From contig LIUG01000162.1 in the NCBI GenBank assembly GCA_001462245.1, forward strand, positions 1 to 38,676: a stretch of 38,676 bases of DNA, in the 5' to 3' direction. How positions within the stretch are numbered: position 1 is the stretch's first letter; every line of letters starts with the position of its first letter. Made by a program: the position numbers and the translations under genes. Below are positions 7,843-16,800 of this stretch, piece after piece. This stretch comes from Candidatus Fibrimonas termitidis (GTDB lineage Bacteria > Fibrobacterota > Fibrobacteria > Fibrobacterales > Fibrobacteraceae). The notes below the pieces were generated by a model. It saw only the letters and a program-made list of their open reading frames with translations, was not told where the DNA came from and ran no database searches.

Positions 7843-9156
7843 GTGGCAAATCCTTTAGGCATATTTTTTTCACGGCTTGCTCCGGAAGATAAACGGTTCA
7901 TAAAGAAGATAGGAATTTCTTTATTAGCTTTGCTTATTTTGAGTGGATTGGGCTTTTATCTATTTATGTATTTCGGAAAAGGAAAGATAGAGATACCGAA
8001 TTTGACCGAACAAATTAAAACTCCAACGGATTCCAGCACAGCAGTTTTCGAATTACCGCCGGCTCCGGAAGAGGTTTCCGGCGGTGAGGAATTGTTTCAC
8101 TTTGCTGTGCAAGAACAGGAAGAAGCTCCCAGTGAAAATTTTGATAATTTCGACAGAGAGGCGCACCTACAGTTAATGAGGCAAAATGTAAGCAAGTACA
8201 ATTATAAAATAGCGTATAAACACGGAACTAGGATTGTAAGCTCCCTTCTTGCAAATCCGGAACTTAACGCAGAATGGGGGCATGTTTTGCTGGAAGCCGG
8301 CAAACCTCAGGAAGCGGTTTCTGCCTTGCAGAGAATAACCTCAAAAGATACCGTTAAAAGCGGGGCTGCCATAGATATGGCATTTGCAATGCTGCGTTCC
8401 GGCAATGCAGACGGCGCAATAGATTTTTTAGATGAAAAAATAAAAAACAGCAACGATGTGGATTTGCTCGCAGCAAAGGCTGCAATAATCGGAGAGCATC
8501 CGGACACAACGAGGCGTGTTGCCGCAGAGCCGATTTTTTTAAGATGCGTGAAAAGCAACCAGCCTTCGCCAGATGCAAATTATTGGTATGGAAGATTTTT
8601 AATGCAAAGAGGGGATTATCAAAATTCCAAAATCTATTTGGAGCGAGCGGCAAAGGCAAAGCCGAATGAGCCGCGCTACATAGCGAGACTTGGAATGGCG
8701 GAGTTTTATCTGAAACAGGATTCAAATGCCGAGACCCTTTACAAAAGGGCTTTGAAAATCAATCCTTACGACTACAACACATGGTTCAGTTTGGGTGAGC
8801 TTTATTTGAGCAAGGCAAACGAGAGCAGTTTTAGTCCGGATATTCGGCAAAAAACTCACCAAGCTTTGGAATCATATTTAAAAGCAATAGAAAACGATTC
8901 CCTGCACCCAATGGCGAACTATCGCATTGGGCTTATATTAAACGGAAACGGTATGAATAAGGAGGCTATTAAGCATTTACTCACAGCGTTGGAAAAGAAG
9001 CCCGGTTATATTCCCGCAATGCAACAACTGAGTTCCGCTTACATAAAAATCGGCGACACAACAAAATCCATGAGCTATTTAGAGACAATTTTGCAAATAG
9101 ACCCTTTTGATAAAGTAGCAGCGAATGAGTTTAACAGGATTAAAAAATTGAGATAG
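7843..9156 (+). CDS. membrane-anchored TPR protein
   Basis: A 437-residue protein. A single hydrophobic segment near the N-terminus (about residues 24-45, IGISLLALLILSGLGFYLFMYF) follows a basic stretch, so it is an inner-membrane anchor with a periplasmic body. A Pro/Glu-rich linker is followed by TPR-like helical repeats from about residue 95 to the end, for example SKIYLERAAKAKPNEPRYIA, ETLYKRALKINPYDYNTWFS, AIKHLLTALEKKPGYIPA and SMSYLETILQIDPFD. TPR arrays bind partner proteins; the partner is not evident. The start is GTG at 7843, 7 nt after TATATT, with no Shine-Dalgarno; no in-frame ATG precedes the membrane segment. The HU/IHF gene follows after 8 bp. Confidence 0.8.
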   Translation: MANPLGIFFSRLAPEDKRFIKKIGISLLALLILSGLGFYLFMYFGKGKIEIPNLTEQIKTPTDSSTAVFELPPAPEEVSGGEELFHFAVQEQEEAPSENFDNFDREAHLQLMRQNVSKYNYKIAYKHGTRIVSSLLANPELNAEWGHVLLEAGKPQEAVSALQRITSKDTVKSGAAIDMAFAMLRSGNADGAIDFLDEKIKNSNDVDLLAAKAAIIGEHPDTTRRVAAEPIFLRCVKSNQPSPDANYWYGRFLMQRGDYQNSKIYLERAAKAKPNEPRYIARLGMAEFYLKQDSNAETLYKRALKINPYDYNTWFSLGELYLSKANESSFSPDIRQKTHQALESYLKAIENDSLHPMANYRIGLILNGNGMNKEAIKHLLTALEKKPGYIPAMQQLSSAYIKIGDTTKSMSYLETILQIDPFDKVAANEFNRIKKLR

Positions 9157-9164
9157 GAGAATTT

Positions 9165-9461
9165 ATGAAAGGCATTGGCAATGTTACAAAAAGGGATTTG
9201 GTAAGCGAAATCTCGTCTAGGACCGGTTTGCCGCAAATTGAAACGAAAAAAATAGTGGAATGTTTTTTGGACTCGGTTGCCCGTTCTTTGATTGAAGGGA
9301 ATAACATTGAAATTCGCGGCTTTGGCCGTTTTAAAATTCGCAATAGAAATGGTTACAAGGCACGTAACCCCCGCACCGGTGAGCCGATAGAAGTGGAAGC
9401 CGGCAAAAAACCGGTATTTGAACCCAGCAAGGAATTGAAAAGGGTGTTGAATAGTCAATGA
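9165..9461 (+). CDS. HU/IHF-family DNA-binding protein
   Basis: A 98-residue nucleoid protein that dimerises and bends DNA. Typical sequence is VTKRDLVSEISSRTGLPQ at the N-terminal helices, NIEIRGFGRFKIR, and the DNA-binding arm KARNPRTGEPIEVEAGKKPVF with the intercalating Pro in NPRTGE. RGFGRFKIR favours the IHF-like branch, but HU versus IHF cannot be settled by eye. The ATG follows AGGAG at 6 nt, in contrast to the leaderless gene before it, so translation in the operon is Shine-Dalgarno driven here. Its stop is one base from the stop of the converging trxB. Confidence 0.93.
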   Translation: MKGIGNVTKRDLVSEISSRTGLPQIETKKIVECFLDSVARSLIEGNNIEIRGFGRFKIRNRNGYKARNPRTGEPIEVEAGKKPVFEPSKELKRVLNSQ

Positions 9462-9462
9462 T

Positions 9463-10401
9463 TTACAATCCGGACAGGTACTCTTCGCACTCAAGCGCAG
9501 CCAAACAGCCGGAACCTGCAGCTATCACGGCTTGCCTGTGGTGCGGATTTTGAACATCGCCGGCGGCAAAAACCCCCGGAATACCGGTTTTTGTGCTGCC
9601 CGCTTGCGTCATTATAAATCCCTGCTCGTCAAGTTTTAATTGACCGCCCAAGAATTCCGTGTTAGGGTTATGCCCTATGGCATAAAAAAAGCCGGAAATT
9701 TCGAGTTCTGTTTTTTCATTTGTTAAGGTATTTTGCAAGGTCACGGATTCCAAAAATTTGCTCCCTTTTAACTCCACAGGAATGCTGTTCCACATAACCT
9801 TTATTTTCGGGTTGCTTTTAATCCTTTCCTGCAAAATCGGGCTTGCCCTGAATTTATCCCTGCGATGAATTATCACAACCTCTTTTGCGAATTTTGCAAG
9901 ATGTTCCGCCTCGCCCATTGCGGTATCGCCACCACCGATAACGGCTATGATTTTATTCCTGAAAATCGGGAGTGCGCCATCGCATACCGCACACGCAGAA
10001 ACCCCTTTTTGCCAAAACTCTTTGCTGCCGGGAATGTCCAAGGTTTTTGCTGTTGCTCCCGTTGCAATTATAACGCTTTTCGCCTCCACCTTTTCATCGC
10101 TATCCAATGTCAACACAAACGGACGCTTTGAAAAATCCACTGAGCAAACCGTTTCCGTAACTATGCGAACCGAATTTTTCAATGACTGCTCACGCATTTG
10201 CGCCATAAGATCGTTACCGGTTATTCCATTTGCGAAGCCGGGAAAATTCTCTATGGTATCCGTGGTGGTGAGCTGCCCGCCTGCGGCAATGCCTCCGGCC
10301 ATAAATCCCTCAAACATAAGGGGATTTCTCTCTGCCCTGCCCAAATAAATAGCCGCAGTATGGCCCGCAGGCCCTGAACCTATAATTACTGCATCTTCCA
10401 T
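9463..10401 (-). CDS. trxB: thioredoxin reductase
   Basis: A 312-residue FAD/NADPH flavoenzyme that reduces thioredoxin in the cytoplasm. The FAD-binding [16 protein letters not shown] is at the N-terminus, the redox-active CAVCDGA is central, NADPH binding is at [10 protein letters not shown] followed by HRRDKFRA, and the C-terminal FAD motif is [15 protein letters not shown]. Length is normal for the low-Mr bacterial type. The ATG at 10401 follows GAGAGGTGG and overlaps the glyS 3' end by 16 bp, so it is probably translated by coupling; a GTG three codons upstream is less likely. No thioredoxin gene is adjacent. Confidence 0.95.
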   Translation of the reverse strand: MEDAVIIGSGPAGHTAAIYLGRAERNPLMFEGFMAGGIAAGGQLTTTDTIENFPGFANGITGNDLMAQMREQSLKNSVRIVTETVCSVDFSKRPFVLTLDSDEKVEAKSVIIATGATAKTLDIPGSKEFWQKGVSACAVCDGALPIFRNKIIAVIGGGDTAMGEAEHLAKFAKEVVIIHRRDKFRASPILQERIKSNPKIKVMWNSIPVELKGSKFLESVTLQNTLTNEKTELEISGFFYAIGHNPNTEFLGGQLKLDEQGFIMTQAGSTKTGIPGVFAAGDVQNPHHRQAVIAAGSGCLAALECEEYLSGL

Positions 10402-11789
10402 TCCAGCCACCTCTCTACCTCTTCCAACTTCACAATATCCTGTTTCATGGAATCTCTCTCTCGGATTGTAACCAAACCCTTTTTATCCTCGCCGTCTTTC
10501 CCCACGGTTCCAAAGTCCACGGTGATGCAATACGGAGTTCCAATTTCATCTTGGCGACGGTAGCGCTTGCCTATGCTTTGGGTTTCATCGTATTCAACCG
10601 GCCATTTTTTGATGAGTTTTTTGTAAAGGTCTTCTGCCACCGCCATAAGCTCCTCGTCTTTTGAAAGAGGCAAAATTGCGGCTTTAACAGGGGCTATGCT
10701 CGGGTGAAAATGGAACACAATGCGGTCTTCGCCTGTCTCGGTTTTTTCAACATCGTAGGCATCGCAAAGCAGGGCCAAAAGCAACCTGTCTGCACCCAGC
10801 GCAGGTTCAATAACAAAGGGAACATATTTTTCGTTTGCAATTTTGTCGTGATAGCGCAAGTCAACCTTTGAATGTTCAATGTGCTGGGTTAAATCATAAT
10901 TTGTTCTGCTGGCTATACCCCACAGCTCTCCCCAGCCAAAGGGAAACTCGTATTCTATATCGCTTGTGCCGTTTGAATAATGCGAAAGTTCTTCTTTTGA
11001 GTGCTCCCTGATTCTCAACTTATCCTTGCGGAGTCCTATTTCGCCGAGCCATTCCATGCAGAAATTTTTCCAATAAGCATACCATTCCTGCTCGGTGCCC
11101 GGTTTGCAAAAGAATTCCATCTCCATCTGTTCAAACTCACGAGTTCGGAATATAAAGTTGCCCGGGGTTATTTCGTTTCTAAAGCTCTTGCCTATTTGCC
11201 CAACGCCAAACGGAATTTTTTGACGGCAATTATCGGCAATATTTTTGAAGTTTATAAAAATTCCCTGCGCAGTTTCCGGGCGCAAATACACCTGGTTTCC
11301 GGTTCCTTCTACAACGCCTATTTCCGTTTTGAACATCAAATTAAACGAGCGTGGCTCCGTCCAATCTTTGCTGCCGCATCTGGGGCATTGAATAGCATTA
11401 GCCTTCATCATCTCCGCAATTTCCGCAAAGTTTTTGCCGGCTGCTGCACCTGCGCCCAGTTTGTCTTCCAATAGATGGTCTGCTCTTGAGCGTTCTCGGC
11501 ACACCTTGCAATCCACCAACGGGTCGCTAAAGCTCTTGACGTGGCCGCTCGCTTCCCAAACCCTCGGGTTCAGCAAAATGGAAGAATCCAAACCCACGAT
11601 ATCTTCCCTGTTTGCAATAAATTTTTTCCACCACAAATCTTTTATATTTCGCTTTAACTCAACACCATAAGGACCGTAATCCCATGTATTTGCCAAGCCG
11701 TCATAAATCTCCGATCCCGGAAAAATAATCCCGCGTCTTTTGCAAAGCGAAACCAAATCTTTCAGCGCATCTTGAACTTTTTTTGCCAT
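10386..11789 (-). CDS. glyQS: glycyl-tRNA synthetase, single-chain (alpha2) type
   Basis: A 467-residue class II synthetase that charges tRNA-Gly. It matches the single-chain dimeric form: [31 protein letters not shown] at the N-terminus (in pieces), an insertion with CKVC and CPRCGSKD that may bind zinc, [46 protein letters not shown] (motif 2), and a C-terminal anticodon domain with [10 protein letters not shown] and TIRERDS. It is followed by trxB with a 16-bp overlap. The ATG at 11789 lies 6 nt after a TAGATT -10 element and has no Shine-Dalgarno, so the mRNA is probably leaderless. Confidence 0.95.
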   Translation of the reverse strand: MAKKVQDALKDLVSLCKRRGIIFPGSEIYDGLANTWDYGPYGVELKRNIKDLWWKKFIANREDIVGLDSSILLNPRVWEASGHVKSFSDPLVDCKVCRERSRADHLLEDKLGAGAAAGKNFAEIAEMMKANAIQCPRCGSKDWTEPRSFNLMFKTEIGVVEGTGNQVYLRPETAQGIFINFKNIADNCRQKIPFGVGQIGKSFRNEITPGNFIFRTREFEQMEMEFFCKPGTEQEWYAYWKNFCMEWLGEIGLRKDKLRIREHSKEELSHYSNGTSDIEYEFPFGWGELWGIASRTNYDLTQHIEHSKVDLRYHDKIANEKYVPFVIEPALGADRLLLALLCDAYDVEKTETGEDRIVFHFHPSIAPVKAAILPLSKDEELMAVAEDLYKKLIKKWPVEYDETQSIGKRYRRQDEIGTPYCITVDFGTVGKDGEDKKGLVTIRERDSMKQDIVKLEEVERWLEWKMQ

Positions 11790-11795
11790 GAGCGT

Positions 11796-11801
11796 AATCT
11801 A
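11796..11801 (-). promoter_or_regulatory. -10 element (TAGATT) of glyQS-trxB, leaderless spacing
   Basis: The minus strand reads TATCTAGATT, then 6 nt, then ATG (11789). It diverges from the chemoreceptor promoter about 25 bp away. Confidence 0.45.
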
Positions 11802-11825
11802 GATAATTGACGTGCCAAAATTTTC

Positions 11826-11831
11826 TATATT
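11826..11831 (+). promoter_or_regulatory. -10 element (TATATT) of chemoreceptor gene
   Basis: The plus strand reads TTTTCTATATT. It is followed by a 27-nt gap carrying AGGAGG (11845-11850) before ATG 11858, so this unit has a normal leader. Confidence 0.55.
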
Positions 11832-11857
11832 ATATCCTTCAAATAGGAGGATATTTT

Positions 11858-13618
11858 ATGAAAAACATTAAAGTTGGCGTCAAACTGATTGCTAGTTACG
11901 TATTTATAGCGACCATAGCCGTGTGCATAGGCTTTTACCTGACTTCCACTTTAGGAGAGATGGACGAAAAAGACACCATGATGTACGAGAATGCCGTAGA
12001 TCCGCTAGGTGATCTAGCAGACTTAACCAAGGTTCTGCAAAGGATACGTATCCAAGTTAGAGATATGGCACTTGCAAAAAGCACAGCCGAAGTGGATAAA
12101 TTAAGCGCGCAAACAATGACTTATCGAGATTCAATCAATGTATTGCTCGGACATCAAAGGAGCTCCATTATGAATCCCGCTAATTTAGCTCTATTGGATG
12201 CGATTTGGGAAAATGTGAAAAAATACGCATCCGGCGTCCAAGACTATTCAGAATTCGCTAAGAAAAATATAAACGACAAAGAGATTGTTTTAGCAAGCTT
12301 TGAAAAAACACTGGCAGATTTGAGAATATATTCCGATGCTTTTGAAGAAGCCAGCAGTAAATTCGCTGAAACCAAAATTAAACAAGCCAAAGAACTTAGC
12401 GATAGCAACACGATGTATGTCAGGAGGGCGCAGAGCATCTCAATAGTTCTTTTGATAATACTCTTCATCTTTTCCGTTTTGGCGGGCATTTACATGACCC
12501 TTGGGGTGACGAACCCCCTTAAGAAGGTAGTGGCTGCCGTCGAGAAAGGCGAGAAGGGTGACATGACCGCCCGCTCCGGCCTTGAGCAGAAAGACGAGCT
12601 AGGTGCCGTGGCTAAATCCCTTGATGCGTTTTTTGAGTATCTGCAAGGCATCATGAAAAACCTCCGTGCCAATTCCGAGACTTTGGCAGGAGCGAGCGAA
12701 GAGCTTTCCGCTGTTAGCAGGCAGCTTGCGAGCGGAGCCGAGGAAACCGTGAGCCAGAGCAACACCGTGGCGAGCACAGCGGAGGAGATGTCTGTGAACA
12801 TAAACGCCATGGCAAGCGGGGCCGAGCAAGCCAGCGTCAATGCTAACGAGGTAGCCGGCGCAGCGGAGCAGATGTCCACAAATATGAACACGGTCGCTGC
12901 TGCTATAGAGGAGATGAGCGCAAGCATCAACCAGATATCCACCAATGCAGGCGAGGCCCGCCAGGTAGCGATAGCAGCCACTGAAAAATCCAAGGATGCA
13001 ACCGACGCCATGAGCAAACTTGGCATAGCGGCAAAGGAAATCGGTCAGGTGACAGATGTAATCAAGAAGATAGCGGACAAAACGAATTTGCTAGCTCTTA
13101 ACGCAACCATTGAGGCTGCGAGCGCAGGCGAGGCAGGCAAAGGCTTTGCGGTAGTCGCAGGCGAAATCAAGGAACTTGCCAACCAGAGCGCCCAAAGCGC
13201 AGACGACATAGCCCGCCGCATAGAAGGGATTCAAAACGGCACGGGCGATGCTGTCAATGTTATCAACGATGTGAGCGACATCATAGTTAAGATAAACCAC
13301 AGCATAGAGGCGATAGCGGGCCATGTGAGCCAGCAGACCAAAGCCGCCAACGAGATAGCTAGCAATGTAGCGCAGGCTAACACCGGTTCCAAGCGTGTTG
13401 CGAGCGCCATCGGCGAAGTGGCGAGAGGGGCAAACGATGTGTCCCGCAATGCCGGCGAGGCAGCGAAGGGTGCATCCAATGTCAGCCAGAACATCGCTAG
13501 CGTGAGCAGCGTTGCGAAGGAATCCGCTCAGGGCGCAACGCAGGTGAACCAGTCCGCTGTGGATCTGAGCAAAATCGCCGGGGATTTGAAAAGCACGGTT
13601 AGCAAGTTTAAGGTGTAA
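11858..13618 (+). CDS. methyl-accepting chemotaxis protein
   Basis: A 586-residue transmembrane chemoreceptor. TM1 is at about residues 10-31; a periplasmic four-helix-type sensor domain (about 32-193) is followed by TM2 (about 195-216), a HAMP domain (about 217-270) and a long coiled coil. The signalling tip reads [20 protein letters not shown], then [20 protein letters not shown] and [12 protein letters not shown], the site that binds CheA/CheW. No CheR-tethering pentapeptide is at the C-terminus. The start is the ATG at 11858 after AGGAGG; 17 extra upstream codons overlap the promoter. From about base 12500 (HAMP onward) the DNA is visibly richer in G+C than the sensor half. It converges on radC with an 11-bp overlap. 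Confidence 0.95.
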   Translation: MKNIKVGVKLIASYVFIATIAVCIGFYLTSTLGEMDEKDTMMYENAVDPLGDLADLTKVLQRIRIQVRDMALAKSTAEVDKLSAQTMTYRDSINVLLGHQRSSIMNPANLALLDAIWENVKKYASGVQDYSEFAKKNINDKEIVLASFEKTLADLRIYSDAFEEASSKFAETKIKQAKELSDSNTMYVRRAQSISIVLLIILFIFSVLAGIYMTLGVTNPLKKVVAAVEKGEKGDMTARSGLEQKDELGAVAKSLDAFFEYLQGIMKNLRANSETLAGASEELSAVSRQLASGAEETVSQSNTVASTAEEMSVNINAMASGAEQASVNANEVAGAAEQMSTNMNTVAAAIEEMSASINQISTNAGEARQVAIAATEKSKDATDAMSKLGIAAKEIGQVTDVIKKIADKTNLLALNATIEAASAGEAGKGFAVVAGEIKELANQSAQSADDIARRIEGIQNGTGDAVNVINDVSDIIVKINHSIEAIAGHVSQQTKAANEIASNVAQANTGSKRVASAIGEVARGANDVSRNAGEAAKGASNVSQNIASVSSVAKESAQGATQVNQSAVDLSKIAGDLKSTVSKFKV

Positions 13619-14270
13619 CGAAATATTCCGCATAGCAGCTTTTTATGCTGGTGAAGCCGGAAGAACTTATTACCAGGTGATCCAGGACAGGTATTTGCAA
13701 AATACGCCCTGCTTCACTTAGCCTTTGGGTTAAAATAAGGTCTTCCATGCTAGGCTCGTGGTTGCCGGATGGGTGGTTATGGGCAAAGACAACAGCTACA
13801 GCCCTGTCCTCCAAGGCCGGGGCAAAAGCCTCCCTTGGGTGAGCCTGGGTTGAATTTGCCGTTCCAACTGTTATGCTATGGATTTTGATAACCTTATTGC
13901 CACCGTTTAAAGTGACCAAAATCATATTTTCTTGCTTAGAATGCTTTAAAAACGATAATTGAGGCATAAGCTCTGCTGGGCTGCAAACCGCTTTATCCTG
14001 TGTTCCCAGCATAAAACGCCCGGAAAGCTCCAAACAGGCCAAAATTTGAGCAGATTTTGCAGGCCCCAGGCCACGGATTTCCAAAAGCTCGTCCATTACA
14101 GGCATTCTGGACTTTTTCTCCAAAACTCCTGCAATTTCCTTTGCAAGCTCAAAAACGCTCTTTCCGGGCATTCCTCTTCCCAAAATGACGCAAAGCAGCT
14201 CTTCCACTGATAATTTTGCCAGTTCCCCGGCAAAAATTCTCTCTCTCGGCAATAAATTTTCACTTTTCAT
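13608..14270 (-). CDS. radC: RadC-family JAMM-domain protein
   Basis: A 220-residue protein of the RadC (UPF0758) family. The N-terminus carries [20 protein letters not shown] and a helix-hairpin-helix-like [15 protein letters not shown]. The C-terminal JAMM/MPN(+) core is [23 protein letters not shown] with HxHP and a distal Asp, followed by HLVIS. Despite the name, a direct role in repair is unproven for the family. The ATG at 14270 (MKSENLLP) matches the usual N-terminus; a longer frame to 14351 would cross the divergent gene's promoter. No clear Shine-Dalgarno is present. Its end overlaps the chemoreceptor end by 11 bp. Confidence 0.9.
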   Translation of the reverse strand: MKSENLLPRERIFAGELAKLSVEELLCVILGRGMPGKSVFELAKEIAGVLEKKSRMPVMDELLEIRGLGPAKSAQILACLELSGRFMLGTQDKAVCSPAELMPQLSFLKHSKQENMILVTLNGGNKVIKIHSITVGTANSTQAHPREAFAPALEDRAVAVVFAHNHPSGNHEPSMEDLILTQRLSEAGRILQIPVLDHLVISSSGFTSIKSCYAEYFVTP

Positions 14271-14379
14271 GCCTATTAGACGGAAAAAATGAGAAAAAAA
14301 ATATAAAAATATGCTTTTTTCAAAAAAAATATATACTTTTAGGTTTACCAACGAACATTTTGAGTTTTTAGAGGGCTAT

Positions 14380-14790
14380 ATGGAAACTTTGAGCAAAGAA
14401 GAACTGGACCGCTTCAAAGAGCGTATCACAAAAGAATACAATGCTCTTTTGGAAGAGCTTCGCTATCGCGAGCAATCTTCTATTATGGAAAACCAAAGGG
14501 AAACCGGCTCGGAGCTATCTTCTTATGCAAACCATCCGGCAGAGGCCGCTTCGGATTATGCAAATCTAACCATGAATCTGAATCTTGCGGAGCGCAATAC
14601 CAAGTATCTCAAACAGCTAGAAGACGCTTTGGATCGCATAGAAAAAGGGACTTACGGAGTATGCATAGTTTGCAAGACCCTTATACCCATGGTTCGTTTG
14701 GAAGCCGTTCCAACTGCGAACAAGTGCGCGGAATGCAAAAACGAGGTAAAGAGGCGTGAGCAAGAAGAAGCGCGGCGTGCTGCCGGGTGA
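14380..14790 (+). CDS. DksA/TraR-family zinc-finger protein
   Basis: A 136-residue protein beginning METLSKEELDRFKERI. A helical coiled-coil (RITKEYNALLEELRYREQSS) is followed by SDYANLTMNLNLAERNTKYLKQLEDALDRIEKGTYGVC and a four-Cys zinc finger (CIVCKTLIPMVRLEAVPTANKCAEC, quoted by its CxxC pairs). This is the DksA/TraR type that binds the RNA polymerase secondary channel. The acidic DxxDxA coiled-coil tip of true DksA is not evident, so which branch it belongs to is uncertain. The ATG at 14380 follows AGAGGG; an upstream start at 14311 is rejected because the likely promoter (TATACT near 14330) lies inside it. Confidence 0.88.
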   Translation: METLSKEELDRFKERITKEYNALLEELRYREQSSIMENQRETGSELSSYANHPAEAASDYANLTMNLNLAERNTKYLKQLEDALDRIEKGTYGVCIVCKTLIPMVRLEAVPTANKCAECKNEVKRREQEEARRAAG

Positions 14791-14795
14791 TTTGC

Positions 14796-14801
14796 TATAT
14801 T
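14796..14801 (+). promoter_or_regulatory. -10 element (TATATT) of tRNA-Arg
   Basis: TATATT ends 9 nt before the first base of the tRNA. Its position before a tRNA supports reading this element as a promoter rather than a translation signal. Confidence 0.5.
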
Positions 14802-14810
14802 CCCCCAAAA

Positions 14811-14884
14811 GCGTTTGTAGCTCAGCTGGATAGAGTGTTGGCCTCCGAAGCCGAAGGTCGCGCGTTCGAATCGCGCCAGACGCA
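14811..14884 (+). tRNA. tRNA-Arg (anticodon CCG)
   Basis: A 74-nt cloverleaf. The acceptor GCGTTTG pairs with CAGACGC (one G-T), followed by discriminator A. The D arm is GCTCAGCTGGATAGAGT. The anticodon stem TTGGC/GCCGA encloses loop CTCCGAA with anticodon CCG, reading CGG. The T arm is GCGCG-TTCGAAT-CGCGC. No CCA is encoded. It follows the DksA-like gene after about 20 bp and has its own -10 element. Confidence 0.93.
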
Positions 14885-14976
14885 TTACATATCCCGCCGT
14901 AGATGGCGGCGGTGGGCAGCAAATCTTTCTATTTTATCAGGGAAGTTCAATTTTATAACATAAAGGAGATTTTATT

Positions 14977-15211
14977 ATGTTGGCATATCAAGGTTATTTT
15001 GAAAAACGGACAATTTGTTTCGCTTGATGCTGTGAAGGTTCCAGATCAGCGGCGTGTTATTTTAACTGTGCTTGATGAATTTGTACAAAAACCTTCGGAG
15101 AATAAACAAGCCGGAGCATTGCGGGAATTTTTTGATGCTATTAATTCCAGTGACGAGGAAGTTCCTGAAACATTTGAGCGTGTGAAATTTTCACGAGAAA
15201 TTGATATATGA
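14977..15211 (+). pseudogene. antitoxin-like gene with frameshift
   Basis: A strong Shine-Dalgarno (AAAGGAG, 14962-14968) precedes ATG 14977. That frame reads MLAYQGYFEK and stops at 15025-15027. If one A is removed from the A5 run at 15002-15006, it becomes MLAYQGYFENGQFVSLDAVK and continues in the second frame to TGA at 15209-15211, ending FERVKFSREIDI. The restored 77-residue protein looks like a small antitoxin of the kind that precedes PIN-domain toxins (short beta N-terminus, acidic middle, FxRxxxxREID tail). No toxin follows: the next frame (from ATG 15208) runs only 26 codons and enters an inverted repeat. It is probably a broken remnant, unless the extra A is a sequencing error. Confidence 0.6.
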
Positions 15212-15228
15212 GTTCAGCACTTAGACCT

Positions 15229-15337
15229 GGGCAAGGCTCGCCTTGCCCCTACAGATATTGTGATATGCACAAAATGTGTATAAAATGACGATGATGTTCA
15301 TTGAATTTCGAATTCATATTCGTATTTGTAGGGGCAA
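15229..15337. repeat. inverted-repeat element (MITE/REP-like)
   Basis: A perfect 9-bp palindrome with a 2-nt loop (GGGCAAGGC TC GCCTTGCCC, 15229-15248) overlaps TTGCCCCTACA at 15243-15253. Its exact reverse complement, TGTAGGGGCAA, is at 15327-15337. The ~75 bp between the outer arms is AT-rich and non-coding. It sits where a toxin gene would be expected after the antitoxin remnant. Confidence 0.6.
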
Positions 15338-15504
15338 TGGCGTGTGTAACTTTACCACACCTGAACATCATAAAAATCAATATCCAGCTGTAGATGATTT
15401 GGCGTGTGTTGGGGGAGGTGGGGTAGCAGACCACCATGAAATGCACCATATTTCGTCACAAAATCAGGGTAAGAAAAGATGGCTCCCAGTCATCTACGAG
15501 AATG
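15338..15504. other. gap without a supported gene
   Basis: Short frames exist on both strands (for example 15276-15551 plus and 15249-15449 minus) but none has a ribosome binding site, a promoter element or recognisable protein. Together with the inverted repeat this makes nearly 300 bp without a gene. Confidence 0.5.
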
Positions 15505-16659
15505 TTATTTGCTTTGATTCTCCTCAGATTTATTTTTTTCTTCAGGTATAATAAAGCCGCTATGCTTCAATTCTTTTTTTATCTCTTTAGAAACTTCTTT
15601 TAGCTGTTTATTGAAATTAATAGTTATTATTCCACTAAGATCAGAAGGAACATATGCGCCTTTTTGCTTAAGAATCCTTACTCTACCTCGTCCATATCTG
15701 CCACAAAACCAGCCTAACTCAAAAAAGACGTTTGGCCTTCCTTGATAGTAAAGTTCTTTTTGTACAATATCATATTTATAAGATTCGTCCTCTTTTTGTA
15801 CAAGATCATCTCTAGTCATAATTACAAATACAAAGCCTGAAGATATTGCATCATCTTCATATTTCTCTATGATAGTTCTTCCTTCATCAGGCGCTCTATA
15901 TAAAACAACAGGCTTTATGTCGCATGAATCTTCCAAAAATTCTTTTAATTCGTCTAAAATTGCATAATTATGCCCATGAACAATGAACACTTTATTGCTT
16001 GTCGGTTTCATAAATTTTATCTGCTCATCAATTTCATGAGCATTAGCTCTATACAGATCAACTATTCTTTTGTCAAGAGTACTAATACTATCAAGATATT
16101 CATTAAATTTTTTATTATTAGTACGAACAAGAGTAGTATGCATCTTTCTAAACCATCCTGCTAAATTTCTAAACTTTTCTACTTGATTTTTCTTGGACTC
16201 CAATGTATTAGACGCATCTTCTTTTAAGATAGATGTTATTGAATGACAACATTCTAAAAAATCAATTATAGGAAAAATTGAAATAAACTCTTTATACGTT
16301 GTATCTTTATCTTTTTTAAATCCTTCCAAAGCAACATTACAAAAATTTTCAGCTTCTTTGTAATTGTCGAATGAGCTTTCTAATTTGTTAATCAAATTAC
16401 AGTGTAATCCTTTTGCTACGTGGAATGGTATTTTTGCAAGGTACCGCAAAAACCTACTAAACTCATTATCTTTGTCGTAGTTCTTTGCGCATATCTGTGC
16501 AACTTCATTGTGCAATTTCCCTATACTATCTATATCCTGCAATGGTATCAAACTCCATGCATTTAGGATCTTTTTAAGTACAGTGTTAAGGTCATCAATA
16601 ATTTCTGGTGAAACTATTGCATTTGCCTTTTTCATGCTTTTTGGCTGACTTTTTGTCAT
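15505..16659 (-). CDS. TIR-domain protein, PF10137 (CAP12/Pycsar-effector) type
   Basis: A 384-residue protein in two parts. Residues 1 to about 215 are alpha-helical and unrecognised. The C-terminal domain has the hallmarks of predicted nucleotide-binding TIR-like proteins: KVFIVHGHN (223-231), VVLYRAPDEGRTIIEKYE (251-268) with the candidate catalytic Glu, VFVIMTRDD (277-285), RPNVFFELGWFCGRYGRGRV (308-327) and VPSDLSGI (337-344). Members of this family act as NAD-depleting effectors in antiphage systems, some switched on by cyclic nucleotides. No cyclase is adjacent, so the trigger may be the N-terminal domain; this is inference. The ATG at 16659 follows TGGAGG; the longer frame to 16755 is rejected. 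Confidence 0.8.
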   Translation of the reverse strand: MTKSQPKSMKKANAIVSPEIIDDLNTVLKKILNAWSLIPLQDIDSIGKLHNEVAQICAKNYDKDNEFSRFLRYLAKIPFHVAKGLHCNLINKLESSFDNYKEAENFCNVALEGFKKDKDTTYKEFISIFPIIDFLECCHSITSILKEDASNTLESKKNQVEKFRNLAGWFRKMHTTLVRTNNKKFNEYLDSISTLDKRIVDLYRANAHEIDEQIKFMKPTSNKVFIVHGHNYAILDELKEFLEDSCDIKPVVLYRAPDEGRTIIEKYEDDAISSGFVFVIMTRDDLVQKEDESYKYDIVQKELYYQGRPNVFFELGWFCGRYGRGRVRILKQKGAYVPSDLSGIITINFNKQLKEVSKEIKKELKHSGFIIPEEKNKSEENQSK

Positions 16660-16800
16660 AAAAACCTCCATTTTCCCCTGATCCAGTTTACCCTGCCAAA
16701 CCGGGGGAAATTTGGGTCTGGCTGGTTCGTGCCACCATGGCACAATTCTTTGCATTCACCGCTTGCTCCGTTTCACTTCGCTAGCGGCGGCACTCCGTGC

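Noticed and set aside
15249-15551. Short ORFs on both strands between the antitoxin remnant and the TIR gene
   Set aside because: They run through the inverted repeat, lack ribosome binding sites and show no protein-like pattern; no PIN-toxin remnant was found in any frame.
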